Positions 29,190 through 39,019 are shown, numbered from the stretch's first letter. The stretch is DNA of 64,000 nt from CAYJFG01 sp964369405 (GCA_964369405.1 CAYJGB010000005.1:1-64000), one strand, 5' to 3'. Translations and numbers: made by a program. The notes: generated by a model not told the origin, from the letters alone.

Positions 29190-30076
29190 TGGATAAAATA
29201 GAAAATGGAATAATAATAAAATTAACAGGCGGTTTCTATTATGTAGAAACCGCCGAAAAGGTGTATGAGTGTAAAGCTCGTGGGAAATTTAGACATAAAG
29301 ATAATTCACCGTGTGTAGGTGATTACGTGGAGTTAGAATTTCAAAAAGAGGGATACACACTAATTAGTGAAATTATTGATAGAAAAAATAGATTAGTGCG
29401 TCCGGCAGTTGCAAATATAGATAAACTTTTTATCATAGTGTCAACGTGTAGCCCATTGCCTAATACTCTAATTATAGATAAAATAATAGCATCAGCTATA
29501 AATAAAAATATAGAGCCTATTATAATTATTTCTAAGATAGACTTAGCACCATATCAAGAGATAAAGAAAATTTATGAAAACACTGGATTTAAGACTATTG
29601 CATATAATGGTGAAGATAAAAATAGTTTACAGCAAATAAAAGATTTACTAAAAGATGGAATATCTGTATTTACTGGAAATTCTGGAGTAGGTAAGTCTAC
29701 ATTACTGAATTTTCTATTTCCAAATTTAGAACTTCAAACTTCTCACACTAGTAAAAAATTAGGCAGAGGCAGGCATACTACAAGAACAGTTGAACTGTTC
29801 AAGACTGACGGTGGATATGTTGCAGATACACCAGGTTTTTCAAATATGGAACTTGAGAGATACGAAATCATAAAAAAAGATGAAATACAATATTGCTTTC
29901 CAGAATTTGAAAAATATTTAGGTGAATGTAAATTTAACTCTTGTGCACATATCAAGGAAAAAGGGTGTAAAATCATTGAAGCACTAGAAAACGGTGAAAT
30001 AGAAGAGTCTAGATTTAACAGCTATGTAGCAATGTATAACGAAGTAAAAGACATTAAGGAGTGGCAACTGAAATGA
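29189..30076 (+). CDS. rsgA: Ribosome small subunit-dependent GTPase A
   Basis: A 295-residue circularly permuted GTPase checking 30S maturation. An OB-fold domain comes first. G4 (ISKIDL) precedes G1 (GNSGVGKST, about residue 164), and G3 is DTPGFSN. A C-terminal zinc motif shows C-x4-C-x-H-x5-C (CKFNSCAHIKEKGC). The ATG overlaps the prkC stop (TAATG). An 11-bp perfect hairpin (29228-29254) falls within codons 14-22. Confidence 0.95.
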   Translation: MDKIENGIIIKLTGGFYYVETAEKVYECKARGKFRHKDNSPCVGDYVELEFQKEGYTLISEIIDRKNRLVRPAVANIDKLFIIVSTCSPLPNTLIIDKIIASAINKNIEPIIIISKIDLAPYQEIKKIYENTGFKTIAYNGEDKNSLQQIKDLLKDGISVFTGNSGVGKSTLLNFLFPNLELQTSHTSKKLGRGRHTTRTVELFKTDGGYVADTPGFSNMELERYEIIKKDEIQYCFPEFEKYLGECKFNSCAHIKEKGCKIIEALENGEIEESRFNSYVAMYNEVKDIKEWQLK

Positions 30077-30699
30077 GTGGTAGATGTGTAATAATTTCAG
30101 CTGCTCCAATAGAAGACTATAAACATATAAGCGATAATGTGCGAGTTTCTGATTATGTAATTTGTGCTGACGCAGGTTTTATAACAGCACAAAAAGCAAA
30201 TGTAAAAGTTGATTTAGTAGTAGGTGACTTTGATTCATCAGTTGTGCCTGAAAACGCAGAAAAAGTTATAAAACTTCCAATCGAAAAAGATGACACAGAT
30301 ACATTTTATGCGATAAAGTATGCTATAAAAAAAGGGTACAAAGACTTTTTGCTATTAGGTAGTATAGGTGGTCGCCTTGACCATACTTTTGCAAATTACA
30401 GTATACTAAAATATCTTTATGATAATAAATTAAAAGCAAAAATAAAAGATGAAAATACAGAAATATTTTATACAAGAGAAAACTTTGTTATAGAAAATAA
30501 AAAAGGAAAAACATTATCTCTTTTTCCTTTTGCTTGTGATAAGTGCAAAGTATCTTATAATGGGTTTAAGTATCAAATTAAAAATCACATTATAGAAAGT
30601 AATTTTCCTATTGGAATAAGTAATATTATTATTGATGATTATGCAATTATTGATGTTCAAAGTGGTGGAGCATTAATTATAGTTTTAAACAAAGTTTAA
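30073..30699 (+). CDS. thiN: Thiamine pyrophosphokinase
   Basis: A 208-residue enzyme transferring pyrophosphate from ATP to thiamine to give TPP. The family segments CADAGF, VGDFDS, KDDTDTFYAIKYA and LGSIGGRLDHTFAN are present. It starts at an ATGA overlap with rsgA. The rpe gene often found between the two in Firmicutes is missing. Confidence 0.93.
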   Translation: MSGRCVIISAAPIEDYKHISDNVRVSDYVICADAGFITAQKANVKVDLVVGDFDSSVVPENAEKVIKLPIEKDDTDTFYAIKYAIKKGYKDFLLLGSIGGRLDHTFANYSILKYLYDNKLKAKIKDENTEIFYTRENFVIENKKGKTLSLFPFACDKCKVSYNGFKYQIKNHIIESNFPIGISNIIIDDYAIIDVQSGGALIIVLNKV

Positions 30700-30705
30700 A
30701 ACTAT
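30679..30705. terminator. Bidirectional terminator overlapping two convergent stop codons
   Basis: A perfect 12-bp palindrome (ATAGTTTTAAAC / GTTTAAAACTAT) with a 3-base loop. It covers both the thiN stop and the stop of the reverse-strand SOD-like gene, so it could end transcription from both sides. It is AT-rich, so efficiency is uncertain. Confidence 0.55.
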
Positions 30706-31337
30706 GTCATTAACTTATATTTTGTATTGTAAATTTTACTAGCTTTTTCCCAATCTACAACCATAAACCATGAATCAATATAAAGCCCTTTATGGCATAT
30801 ATATTGACTGTTAAAACTATGCTCCCAAACATCTAAGTTTAATATTGGCTCAAGTATTATTAAAGGTGGCGTGCTTTGTTTTTCTGTATTGATTATTTGT
30901 ATAACCATATCTTTGTTAAATGTAAGCCACGTATAACCACTTCCTTTTATAGACATAGCATAACTCTTTATGGTGTCTTTAAATTTAGAAAATGAACCAA
31001 ATTGTTTATCTATAGCGTTTTTAAACTCACCACTTACGGTGGTGTTTCTTTTTTGACTCATACTATTAAAATATATCTCATGATTATATATTCCGCTTGC
31101 ATTATAGTTGATTACATTTCTAAGCTCCTTTGGAAATTGCTCCGTATAGACTACTAATGCTTTTAAACTCCAGTCTTTATATTGTTTATATTCTTGTATG
31201 CTTTGATTTAAATTTTCAACATACTGTGAAACATTACAAGTATGATGATTATATAATAATTCTGAATTTAAAAAAGGCTCTAAAGCATTATATGGGTAAT
31301 TAAGTGGTGTGAGAGTAAACGGATAGTTGTTATTCAT
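30702..31337 (-). CDS. Fe/Mn superoxide dismutase-like protein
   Basis: A 211-residue protein of the Fe/Mn SOD family. Metal ligands are all recognisable: His31 in YNHHTCNVSQYV, a second His in GIYNHEIYF, and Asp and His in LDVWEHSF. The outer-sphere Tyr39 is kept. The usual second-shell His (E. coli His30) is Asn35 and the next His is Val, so activity may be reduced or altered. It is the only clear reverse-strand gene in the window, convergent with thiN and divergent from the ttcA-like gene. GAAAGG precedes its ATG. Confidence 0.82.
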   Translation of the reverse strand: MNNNYPFTLTPLNYPYNALEPFLNSELLYNHHTCNVSQYVENLNQSIQEYKQYKDWSLKALVVYTEQFPKELRNVINYNASGIYNHEIYFNSMSQKRNTTVSGEFKNAIDKQFGSFSKFKDTIKSYAMSIKGSGYTWLTFNKDMVIQIINTEKQSTPPLIILEPILNLDVWEHSFNSQYICHKGLYIDSWFMVVDWEKASKIYNTKYKLMT

Positions 31338-31411
31338 AATAAATCACAACCTTTCAAAATATGGTTATAGATTATTATATGATATGTAAAAAATAGAAAG
31401 GTGTGAAATTT

Positions 31412-32248
31412 GTGAATATATCTCAAAAAGCTGAAAATAGCATAATAAAAAAATATAAAAAGACAATTTGGAATAAGTTTATAGGTGGACTAAAAGATTA
31501 TAAATTGATTTCTAAAGGCGATAAAATAGCTGTATGTATTTCTGGTGGCAAAGATTCTATGATACTTGCTAAATGTATGCAACATTTGCAAAAGTACAGC
31601 GAGGTAGAATTTGATTTAAAATATATAGTTATGGACCCTGGATATAATAAAGAAAACTTAGATAGAATAAAGGAAAATGCAAATAAATTAGAAATACCAA
31701 TAGAAATATTTAAATCAGATATTTTTAATGTAGTAGAGTGGGGAAAAGGCTCGCCATGTTATTTATGTGCTAGAATGAGAAGAGGGTACTTGTACAAGTT
31801 TGCAAATCAAGTGGGTTGTAATAAAATAGCGTTAGGACATCACTTTGATGACGTTATAGAAACTATTTTGATGAGTATGCTTTATGGTGCAGAAGTTAAA
31901 ACTATGATGCCTAAACTTCATAGCGAAAATTACGAAGGTATGGAGCTTATAAGACCACTTTACTTAGTTAGAGAAAGCGATATAATTTCGTGGAGCAGAT
32001 ATAATGAGCTTGAATTTATAAGATGTGGTTGTAATTTTACAAAAGATGAAGATACACAGGAAAACTCAAAAAGAGCAGAAATAAAAAATTTGTTGAGTGA
32101 GTTGAGGAAAACGAGTAAATATATAGATATGAATATATTTAGAAGTGTAGAAAATATCAGCTTAACTACAATAATAGGATACAAAACATCTCAAAGTGAA
32201 GAAAAACATAGTTTTTTAGATGATTATGATAAAAGTGAGAAAAAATAG
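31412..32248 (+). CDS. TtcA-like tRNA 2-thiolation protein (PP-loop ATPase)
   Basis: A 278-residue adenine-nucleotide alpha-hydrolase of the TtcA family, which thiolates tRNA cytidine-32. The PP-loop is CISGGKDSM (about residue 45). Fe-S cluster cysteines occur in PCYLCARMRRG (about 112-115) and FIRCGCNF (about 205). GHHFDDVIET is conserved. I chose GTG 31412 because AGAAAGG lies at the right distance; a GTG at 31403 is possible. The exact target nucleotide is inferred from the family. Confidence 0.85.
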   Translation: MNISQKAENSIIKKYKKTIWNKFIGGLKDYKLISKGDKIAVCISGGKDSMILAKCMQHLQKYSEVEFDLKYIVMDPGYNKENLDRIKENANKLEIPIEIFKSDIFNVVEWGKGSPCYLCARMRRGYLYKFANQVGCNKIALGHHFDDVIETILMSMLYGAEVKTMMPKLHSENYEGMELIRPLYLVRESDIISWSRYNELEFIRCGCNFTKDEDTQENSKRAEIKNLLSELRKTSKYIDMNIFRSVENISLTTIIGYKTSQSEEKHSFLDDYDKSEKK

Positions 32249-32280
32249 AAATTGTGCAATAATTTTAGTTGTGAAAATAC

Positions 32281-32309
32281 TTGAAGTATAAATTATAAAA
32301 TGGTATAAT
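32281..32309 (+). promoter_or_regulatory. Sigma-A type promoter for the tepA-like gene
   Basis: TTGAAG, a 17-base spacer, then a consensus TATAAT, with about 90 bases of leader before the ATG. Confidence 0.72.
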
Positions 32310-32404
32310 TTGTGGAGTATATTTTTATAAAAGTTGGCGAAATTAATTTTAAGAGTAATAAAAAGTATAAATGATATATCAACTTAAAATTAAGGAGCAG
32401 TAAT

Positions 32405-33202
32405 ATGAGTAATGCCAATAAAAAAAATAAAAATACTAATATAGTTAATAAATCTAAAATGGAAGAAGAACTTCAAGATTTAGAAGAAACAAACCCTATA
32501 AATGAAAGTAACTCAGACAGAATAGCAGAAACAGGCTCAATTACCACAAAAAGTGGGACATACCTAATACATTGTTTGACTATTATCGGACAGATTGAAG
32601 GGCATACGATTTTACCTTCACAAAACAAAGCAACAAAGTATGAGCATGTAATACCACAATTAGTAGCTATTGAAGAAGAAGAGCGAATAGACGGCTTACT
32701 AATACTACTAAACACTGTTGGTGGAGATGTTGAAGCTGGTTTAGCTATTGCAGAGCTTATATCTGGAATGAAAAAACCTACTGTTTCTATCGTTTTAGGT
32801 GGTGGTCATTCTATAGGTATTCCACTAGCTGTATCTGCAAAGTATTCATTTATAGCACCGTCAGCATCTATGACAGTTCACCCAGTAAGGTCAACGGGAT
32901 TAATGCTTGGAGTGCCTCAAACTTTCGAATATTTCAATAGAATGCAAGAACGTATAACAACTTTTGTAAGTCAAAACTCAAATATACCTCATGAAAGATA
33001 TAACGAACTTGCTATGAATGTAGGTGAATTAGTTTTAGACGTAGGTTCTATATTAGAGGGTGAAGACGCTGTGGCAGAAGGCTTAATAGATAGTGTAGGC
33101 ACATTTTCAGAAGCTATGCAAAAGTTAAAAGGTATGATAGAAGCAGATAAAGCATATGAAAAAAGACAGGCTAAAAGGAAGAGTATAAAGCCTAAAGCAT
33201 AA
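32405..33202 (+). CDS. tepA: ClpP-like serine protease, TepA/YmfB family
   Basis: A 265-residue ClpP-fold protein with a hydrophilic N-terminal extension. The serine lies in [10 protein letters not shown] (about residue 140) and the histidine in [10 protein letters not shown] (about 158). In Bacillus TepA was reported as translocation-enhancing, and some related proteins are processing proteases. It precedes uppP and ftsK, as the Bacillus gene precedes ftsK. A terminator follows. Confidence 0.88.
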   Translation: MSNANKKNKNTNIVNKSKMEEELQDLEETNPINESNSDRIAETGSITTKSGTYLIHCLTIIGQIEGHTILPSQNKATKYEHVIPQLVAIEEEERIDGLLILLNTVGGDVEAGLAIAELISGMKKPTVSIVLGGGHSIGIPLAVSAKYSFIAPSASMTVHPVRSTGLMLGVPQTFEYFNRMQERITTFVSQNSNIPHERYNELAMNVGELVLDVGSILEGEDAVAEGLIDSVGTFSEAMQKLKGMIEADKAYEKRQAKRKSIKPKA

Positions 33203-33220
33203 ATTAAGAAAAAATAGAGA

Positions 33221-33275
33221 TGTCGCATTGATGTGATTGAATAACATACAATTGTATGAATGCGACAGATTTTTT
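33221..33275 (+). terminator. Terminator after the tepA-like gene
   Basis: A 9-bp stem (TGTCGCATT / AATGCGACA) followed by GATTTTTTAC. The 29-base loop contains an inner palindrome CATACAATTGTATG. Confidence 0.72.
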
Positions 33276-33318
33276 ACATATTATATCAATTAATAATTTT
33301 GAGAGGATTTTTACATAA

Positions 33319-34275
33319 ATGAGTATATTAGATGCGATAATTCAAGGGGTTATTCAGGGGTTAACTGAGTTTTTACCAATATCAAGCAGTGGACACCTAG
33401 CTATTACACAACATATTTTAGGAGTTACGGAAAACAATTTGTTTTTTAGCGTTATGCTACATGTAGGTACTTTAGTATCGGTGTGTGTAGTGTATCATAA
33501 GTTGTTAGCAAAATTAATAGTTTCGTTTTTTCTAATGGTTAAAGATATTGTTACAGGTAAATTTAAATGGAGTGAAATGGACAAAGATAGAAATATGGTA
33601 GTTATGCTTATGATTGGCTTAATTCCGTTGTTTATCTTGTTTTTACCAGTTCCGTTTTTTGGCAATTTATCTATTAAAGATTTAGCAGAAGTTTGGTCTG
33701 GTAACACTGGTTACTTTATCATAGTTGGTATCTCTTTACTATTTACAAGTACACTTTTATCAGTTGGTATCATAATGAATAAGTTTACTGCTAAAAAATA
33801 TAAAGACAAAGGTATAGTTAATAAAATAGGTGCTGGAAGACAAAAATATAATATTCTAGATGCTCTATCAGTAGGTTTTGCTCAAGTTTTTGCAGCTATA
33901 TTACCAGGACTTTCTCGCTCTGGCTCAACACTGTCAATAGCTCAGCTTAGAGGAATTAACAAACAAGTAGCTTTAGATTATGCTTTTGTTTTAGGAACTC
34001 CTGCTATCTTAGCTGCAGCACTTCTAGAAACTAAAGATGCAATAGATGCTAATGCACTTGCAACAGTCGACCCACTAGCTGTGGTTATTGGAGTAGTCAC
34101 ATCAGCAGTAGTAGGGCTGTTTGCAATAAAACTGTTTAAGTGGATGCTAGCTAAGGATAGAATGATTATATTTGTTATTTATACAGCAGTTATAGGTATT
34201 GCTGTTATCGTTATAAGTATTATAGAGATTTCAAGTGGTGTAAATATTTTTACAAACGCACCGTTAACATATTGA
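33319..34275 (+). CDS. uppP: Undecaprenyl-diphosphatase
   Basis: A 318-residue membrane enzyme that dephosphorylates undecaprenyl diphosphate to recycle the cell-wall lipid carrier. The opening IQGVIQGLTEFLPISSSGHLAI includes the conserved active-site segment. The second signature, LPGLSRSGSTLSIA, is near residue 200. Multiple hydrophobic segments fill the rest. Loss of carrier recycling gives bacitracin sensitivity in other species. Confidence 0.95.
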   Translation: MSILDAIIQGVIQGLTEFLPISSSGHLAITQHILGVTENNLFFSVMLHVGTLVSVCVVYHKLLAKLIVSFFLMVKDIVTGKFKWSEMDKDRNMVVMLMIGLIPLFILFLPVPFFGNLSIKDLAEVWSGNTGYFIIVGISLLFTSTLLSVGIIMNKFTAKKYKDKGIVNKIGAGRQKYNILDALSVGFAQVFAAILPGLSRSGSTLSIAQLRGINKQVALDYAFVLGTPAILAAALLETKDAIDANALATVDPLAVVIGVVTSAVVGLFAIKLFKWMLAKDRMIIFVIYTAVIGIAVIVISIIEISSGVNIFTNAPLTY

Positions 34276-34315
34276 TAAATGAATTGCGATAATTATTAAA
34301 TTTGGAGGGATAAAG

Positions 34316-37039
34316 TTGGCTGTTAAAAAAGGTACAAGTAGTAATGTTTCAAATAGACCTAAAAAGTCTACAGCAAAAAGTAATGGAAATAACACTAGCA
34401 CAAGAAATACTACTAGGCAATCAAATAAAATCAATACTCAAAAACCTAAAAACCAAGAGACAGCTAGAAAAAATAAAACAGAAGACCAAGAGTTATTAAC
34501 AGCAAAAGAGAGCAGAATTAAACAAACAAAAGCTATCTTATTGTTATTAGCAGGCGTTTTGTTGTTTTTAATAGTTATATTTCCTGGTGAAAATTTATGG
34601 ACATTTGCACATCAAGTAGTGATTGGTTTATTTGGTCAAACTGCAATTGGTGTACCAATTGTGATGATTTTTATTGCAATAGTAATTGGTTCTGAACGAA
34701 AAATACATACAAAAATAAGAAGCAAAGTTTTACTTTCTTTTGGAATAGTGATGTCGCTTTGTACATTGATATATATTGCGAGTGTAGAGGATTATATGGG
34801 AGAAAAAGATTTCTTTACACAGATACAAAACTTATACATAACAGCTAATCAAGGAGAAGGTGCCGGTGTAGTAAGTGGCCTGATTGGAATACCACTAGAT
34901 TATGCAGTAGGTCAACAAGGAGCGTTTTACATAACAGTGCTAGCTTTAGTAGGTTGTACTATTTTCTTGTTTGGTATAACTATAAAAAGTGTATTTGAAC
35001 TTTTTGGAAAACCAATTTCAAAAGCATATAACAATTATTTAATATCTAAAAGCCAGAAAAAAGAAGATGATTTACAAAAAATTCAAAATGAAAATAATGG
35101 TGTAAATAGAAATAAAAATATCAAAGACAACAGACAAAAATCAATCTTTGAAAATGAGGATTTTTTACTTGAAGACAATTTCAAAGAAGATAGGGTTATT
35201 GATATTAAGCTTGACGGAGAAGAGAAGAAGACAAGCGATAAAGCAGAAGATTTAAAAGACAAAAGAAATGATTTGTTATCTAAAGCATCACAGATGTTTA
35301 ATAATAAAAAAGAAGAAAAACACGAGGATAAAAAGCAAGAACCATTAGCAAGTTTTGCAGCGAAAACTGTAATGGAGAACAAAAAAACTCCTAAAAAACC
35401 AGACCCAGAGCAATTACAACCAGACCCACAAACTGTCAAAGTAGAACTAAGTGACTTAGAAATGGAAATAAAACAAAATGCAAATGAAGATTCTGGGTAT
35501 CGCTTTCCACCAGTTGAGCTGTTAGTACCAAACTATACTCAAAGCGAAGACGACTTCGAAGCACTTACAGCTGACGGAGAAAAACTAATAACAGCATTAA
35601 ATAGTTTTTCAGTAAGAGCATCAGTTACGAATATTTGCAAAGGTCCATCAGTAACAAGATTTGAGGTTCAACCAGCACCAGGTGTTAAAATAAGTAAAAT
35701 TACAAGTTTAACAGATGATATAGCACTAAACTTAGCAGCGTCAAACGGTGTTAGAATAGAAGCACCAATACCTGGTAAACCGGCTATAGGTATAGAAGTC
35801 CCTAATAAAACTATAACTACAGTTTCTATGAGAGAACTTATTGACTCGCATCAATTTAAAAGAGAGAAAAGTAAACTTACAGTTGTGTTAGGTAAAGATA
35901 TATCTAATAACATAGTGTCAACAGATTTATCAAAAATGCCACATCTATTAGTTGCCGGAACTACTGGTTCTGGTAAATCGGTTTGTGTAAACTCTATTTT
36001 ACTAAGTCTGCTTTATAAGGCAAAACCTAGCGAGGTTAAATTGTTACTTATTGACCCTAAAATGGTTGAGTTTTCAAAGTATAAAGGTATACCACATTTG
36101 TTAATACCAGTTGTAGCAGATGTAAAAAAAGCTGCTGGTGCGTTAAATTGGGCAGTAAACGAAATGACTGAACGTTATAAATCATATGCAGCATATAACG
36201 TTAAAGATATAAAATCATATAATAATATGGTTAGTAAATACCATAAAAAATACGCTGATTTACCGTCTGATATGCCAGTAGAGGATAGACCACTTACAGA
36301 AGAAGGCTTGCCAATACCAGAAAGCAAAATGCCACAAATAGTAATAGCGATTGATGAACTTGCAGACCTTATGATGACAGCCCCACACGAGGTAGAAGAG
36401 TCTATATGCAGACTAGCACAAAAAGCTAGAGCTTGTGGAATGCACTTAGTAATAGCAACACAAAGACCTAGTGTAAACGTAATTACAGGTGTAATTAAAG
36501 CAAATATACCAAGTAGAATTGCACTTAAAACATCATCACAAGTAGACTCAAGAACAATAATTGATGTTGCAGGTGCAGAAAAATTAATTGGTAAAGGCGA
36601 TATGTTGTTTGCACCAATAGGCTGTAATAAACCTTTAAGAGTACAAGGTTGTTTTGCATCAGATGAAGAAATAGAAAATGTAACGGGATATATTAAAAAG
36701 TCTTATCAATCTGAGTATAACGAAGAGATAGTAGAAGAGATTGAAAAAATCGCAGCTACACAAATCACAGTAAAAGGTAAAGATGATTTATCAGATAGCT
36801 CAAATGATGAAGATAGAGATGAAATGCTAGAAACTGCTATAAAACTAGTAATTGAAGAGGGTCAAGCATCAACTTCACATTTGCAAAGAAGATTAAGACT
36901 AGGTTATGCAAGAGCTGGCAGAATTATGGATACTATGGAACAAATGGGAATAGTAGGGCCATCACAAGGAGCAAAACCTCGTGAAATATTAATGTCACAT
37001 CAAGAATGGCTAGAGCGAGAACACATGAAGTCTGAATAA
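34316..37039 (+). CDS. ftsK: DNA translocase FtsK/SpoIIIE
   Basis: A 907-residue septal DNA pump. About 65 hydrophilic residues precede membrane segments at about 70-225. A charged linker (about 240-390) follows. The motor has Walker A GTTGSGKSV (about residue 550) and Walker B IVIAIDELADL. The C-terminal gamma winged helix (STSHLQRRLRLGYARAGRIMD) reads orientation sequences. It starts at TTG behind TTGGAGGGA. It moves chromosomes out of the closing septum or, at sporulation, into the spore. Confidence 0.94.
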   Translation: MAVKKGTSSNVSNRPKKSTAKSNGNNTSTRNTTRQSNKINTQKPKNQETARKNKTEDQELLTAKESRIKQTKAILLLLAGVLLFLIVIFPGENLWTFAHQVVIGLFGQTAIGVPIVMIFIAIVIGSERKIHTKIRSKVLLSFGIVMSLCTLIYIASVEDYMGEKDFFTQIQNLYITANQGEGAGVVSGLIGIPLDYAVGQQGAFYITVLALVGCTIFLFGITIKSVFELFGKPISKAYNNYLISKSQKKEDDLQKIQNENNGVNRNKNIKDNRQKSIFENEDFLLEDNFKEDRVIDIKLDGEEKKTSDKAEDLKDKRNDLLSKASQMFNNKKEEKHEDKKQEPLASFAAKTVMENKKTPKKPDPEQLQPDPQTVKVELSDLEMEIKQNANEDSGYRFPPVELLVPNYTQSEDDFEALTADGEKLITALNSFSVRASVTNICKGPSVTRFEVQPAPGVKISKITSLTDDIALNLAASNGVRIEAPIPGKPAIGIEVPNKTITTVSMRELIDSHQFKREKSKLTVVLGKDISNNIVSTDLSKMPHLLVAGTTGSGKSVCVNSILLSLLYKAKPSEVKLLLIDPKMVEFSKYKGIPHLLIPVVADVKKAAGALNWAVNEMTERYKSYAAYNVKDIKSYNNMVSKYHKKYADLPSDMPVEDRPLTEEGLPIPESKMPQIVIAIDELADLMMTAPHEVEESICRLAQKARACGMHLVIATQRPSVNVITGVIKANIPSRIALKTSSQVDSRTIIDVAGAEKLIGKGDMLFAPIGCNKPLRVQGCFASDEEIENVTGYIKKSYQSEYNEEIVEEIEKIAATQITVKGKDDLSDSSNDEDRDEMLETAIKLVIEEGQASTSHLQRRLRLGYARAGRIMDTMEQMGIVGPSQGAKPREILMSHQEWLEREHMKSE

Positions 37040-37104
37040 ATTATACTCAATTAAAAGTTAAACATAAAACCTATTAAAAGATTGTAAATTTCTTATAAAA
37101 AACA

Positions 37105-37133
37105 TTGCATTTGCAGAAAATGTATGTTATAAT
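37105..37133 (+). promoter_or_regulatory. Strong promoter for rpsB-tsf
   Basis: TTGCAT, a 17-base spacer, then TATAAT, with an extended -10 (TGTTATAAT). Predicted start near 37140, giving a leader of about 100 bases. Confidence 0.78.
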
Positions 37134-37140
37134 ACTAAAG

Positions 37141-37222
37141 CATTACGCACGCTAAGTAAATTTATCAGTTAGGTGCTGTAGCTATACAGTTTGCTGAATA
37201 AAGTTAGCGGAGGATATAAACC
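37141..37222 (+). ncRNA. Structured rpsB leader (putative S2 autoregulatory RNA)
   Basis: Between promoter and ribosome site the RNA can fold into three stacked helices. P1 pairs CGCTAA (37150-37155) with TTAGCG (37204-37209). P2 pairs TTTATCAG (37161-37168) with CTGAATAAA (37194-37202) with one bulged A. An apical hairpin CTGTA-GCTA-TACAG lies at 37176-37189. Ribosomal-protein leaders often bind their own product; I cannot assign this to a known class. Confidence 0.6.
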
Positions 37223-37238
37223 TAAGGAGGAAATAAAA

Positions 37239-37976
37239 ATGTCAGTAATTTCAATGAAACAACTTTTAGAAGCAGGTGTTCACTTTGGACATCAAACAAG
37301 AAGATGGAACCCTAAAATGGCTGAATACATCTTCACAGAGAGAAATGGTATTTATATCATTGACCTACAAAAAACAGTTAAAAAATTAGAAGAGGCTTAT
37401 GCTTTCATTCGTGACGTGTCTATGGACGGCAAAAATGTTTTATTTGTAGGAACAAAAAAACAAGCTCAAGATTCTGTTAAAGAAGAGGCTATTCGTGCTG
37501 AGTCTTACTATGTTAACGCTCGTTGGTTAGGTGGTATGATGACTAACTTTACAACAATCAAAAGAAGAATTGAGCGTTTAAAACAATTAAGAACAATGGA
37601 AACAGACGGTACATTTGAATTATTACCTAAAAAAGAAGTAATCAAGTTAAATCTAGAAATAGAAAAACTAGAAAAATTCTTAGGTGGTATTAAAGATATG
37701 AAAGAAGCTCCAGGAGCTTTATTCATAGTTGACCCAAGAAAAGAAAGAATAGCAGTTGCAGAAGCTAAAAAATTAGGTATTCCAATAGTAGCTATTGTTG
37801 ATACTAACTGTGACCCAGACGAAATTGACTATGTTATCCCAGGTAATGACGATGCTATACGTGCAGTTAAATTAATTGCAGGAACAATAGCTAATGCTAT
37901 TATCGAAGGTAGAGAAGGCAGAATGGGTGCAGCAGCTCAAGAAGAAAAAGAAACAGAAGAAACAACAGAAGAATAA
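37239..37976 (+). CDS. rpsB: 30S ribosomal protein S2
   Basis: A 245-residue small-subunit protein. The opening [27 protein letters not shown] and the segment [14 protein letters not shown] are diagnostic. It ends with a Glu/Thr-rich tail. ATG 37239 follows a strong TAAGGAGG. Upstream in-frame codons belong to the leader and are not coding. Confidence 0.97.
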   Translation: MSVISMKQLLEAGVHFGHQTRRWNPKMAEYIFTERNGIYIIDLQKTVKKLEEAYAFIRDVSMDGKNVLFVGTKKQAQDSVKEEAIRAESYYVNARWLGGMMTNFTTIKRRIERLKQLRTMETDGTFELLPKKEVIKLNLEIEKLEKFLGGIKDMKEAPGALFIVDPRKERIAVAEAKKLGIPIVAIVDTNCDPDEIDYVIPGNDDAIRAVKLIAGTIANAIIEGREGRMGAAAQEEKETEETTEE

Positions 37977-38063
37977 TTTAATTTTAAAGTTAAAATAATA
38001 GATGGGAAAGATTAAGAGTTTTCCTAATAGATGTGTAATTTATTTTGAAAGGAATGTTTATTT

Positions 38064-38972
38064 ATGGCATTTACAGCTAAAGACGTAAAAGCATTAAGAG
38101 ATAAAACTGGCTGTGGTATGATGGATTGCAAAAAAGCTTTAACAGAAGCTCAAGGCGATATGGACGCAGCAGTAGACTTTTTAAGAGAACAAGGACTTGC
38201 AAAAGCAGAGAAAAAAAGTGGAAGAATTGCAGCAGAAGGTGTGGCTTATGCTACTACTAACGAAGATAACACAATCGGTGTTGTAATTGAAGTTAACGCA
38301 GAAACAGATTTCGTTGCAAAAAACGCAGATTTCCAAGCATTTGTAAACACTTGTGCAGTTACAGTTATGGAGCAAAATCCAGCAGACGTAGCAACATTAT
38401 TACAATGCACACCAGCAGGTAGCGAGCTAACAGTAGAAGCTATGTTACAAGAAAAAGTTTTAACAATTGGTGAAAACATAGTAATTCGTCGCTTTATGCG
38501 TTATGAAGGACCTTGTGTAACTTATATTCACGCAGCTGGTAGAATTGGTGTTATGGTTAAATTTGATACAGATATCAAAGCAAATGATGCATTTGTTGCA
38601 TTTGGTAGAGATATCGCAATGCAAATTGCAGCTGTTAACCCATCATTCTTAAATAAAGAAAGCGTATCAGCAGAAGAGTTAGAGCATGAGAAAAAAATAC
38701 TTACAGAATTAGTATTAAACGAGGGTAAACCTGCTCAAATCGCTGAAAAAATCGTTATGGGTAAAATTGGTAAATTCTACAAAGAAAATTGCTTAATCGA
38801 GCAAGCGTTTGTTAAAGAACCAGATATATCTGTACAACAATATGTTGAAAGAGTAGCTAAAGATTTAGGCGGCTCAATTAAAGTTGTTGACTTTGTACGT
38901 TTTGAAAAAGGCGAAGGCTTAGAAAAACGTGAAGATAATTTTGCAGAAGAAGTTGCAAATATGGTTAAATAA
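38064..38972 (+). CDS. tsf: Elongation factor Ts
   Basis: A 302-residue exchange factor that releases GDP from EF-Tu. The opening VKALRDKTGCGMMDCKKALTEA and the TDFVAKN loop (about residue 80) are conserved. It is cotranscribed with rpsB, the usual pair, and is followed by a terminator. pyrH and frr, often next, are absent. Confidence 0.97.
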   Translation: MAFTAKDVKALRDKTGCGMMDCKKALTEAQGDMDAAVDFLREQGLAKAEKKSGRIAAEGVAYATTNEDNTIGVVIEVNAETDFVAKNADFQAFVNTCAVTVMEQNPADVATLLQCTPAGSELTVEAMLQEKVLTIGENIVIRRFMRYEGPCVTYIHAAGRIGVMVKFDTDIKANDAFVAFGRDIAMQIAAVNPSFLNKESVSAEELEHEKKILTELVLNEGKPAQIAEKIVMGKIGKFYKENCLIEQAFVKEPDISVQQYVERVAKDLGGSIKVVDFVRFEKGEGLEKREDNFAEEVANMVK

Positions 38973-38988
38973 TTTAGATTTTTATAAA

Positions 38989-39019
38989 CCCTGCTTTGCT
39001 AATTAATTGCAAAGCGGGG
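38989..39019 (+). terminator. Terminator after tsf
   Basis: An 11-bp GC-rich stem (CCCTGCTTTGC / GCAAAGCGGGG, one T-G pair) with a 9-base loop, followed by TGTTTGTTTTA. Confidence 0.85.

Noticed and set aside
37191..37238. N-terminal extension of S2 (start inside the leader)
   Set aside because: S2 proteins begin at [13 protein letters not shown]; the upstream codons overlap the leader stem and the real ribosome site.
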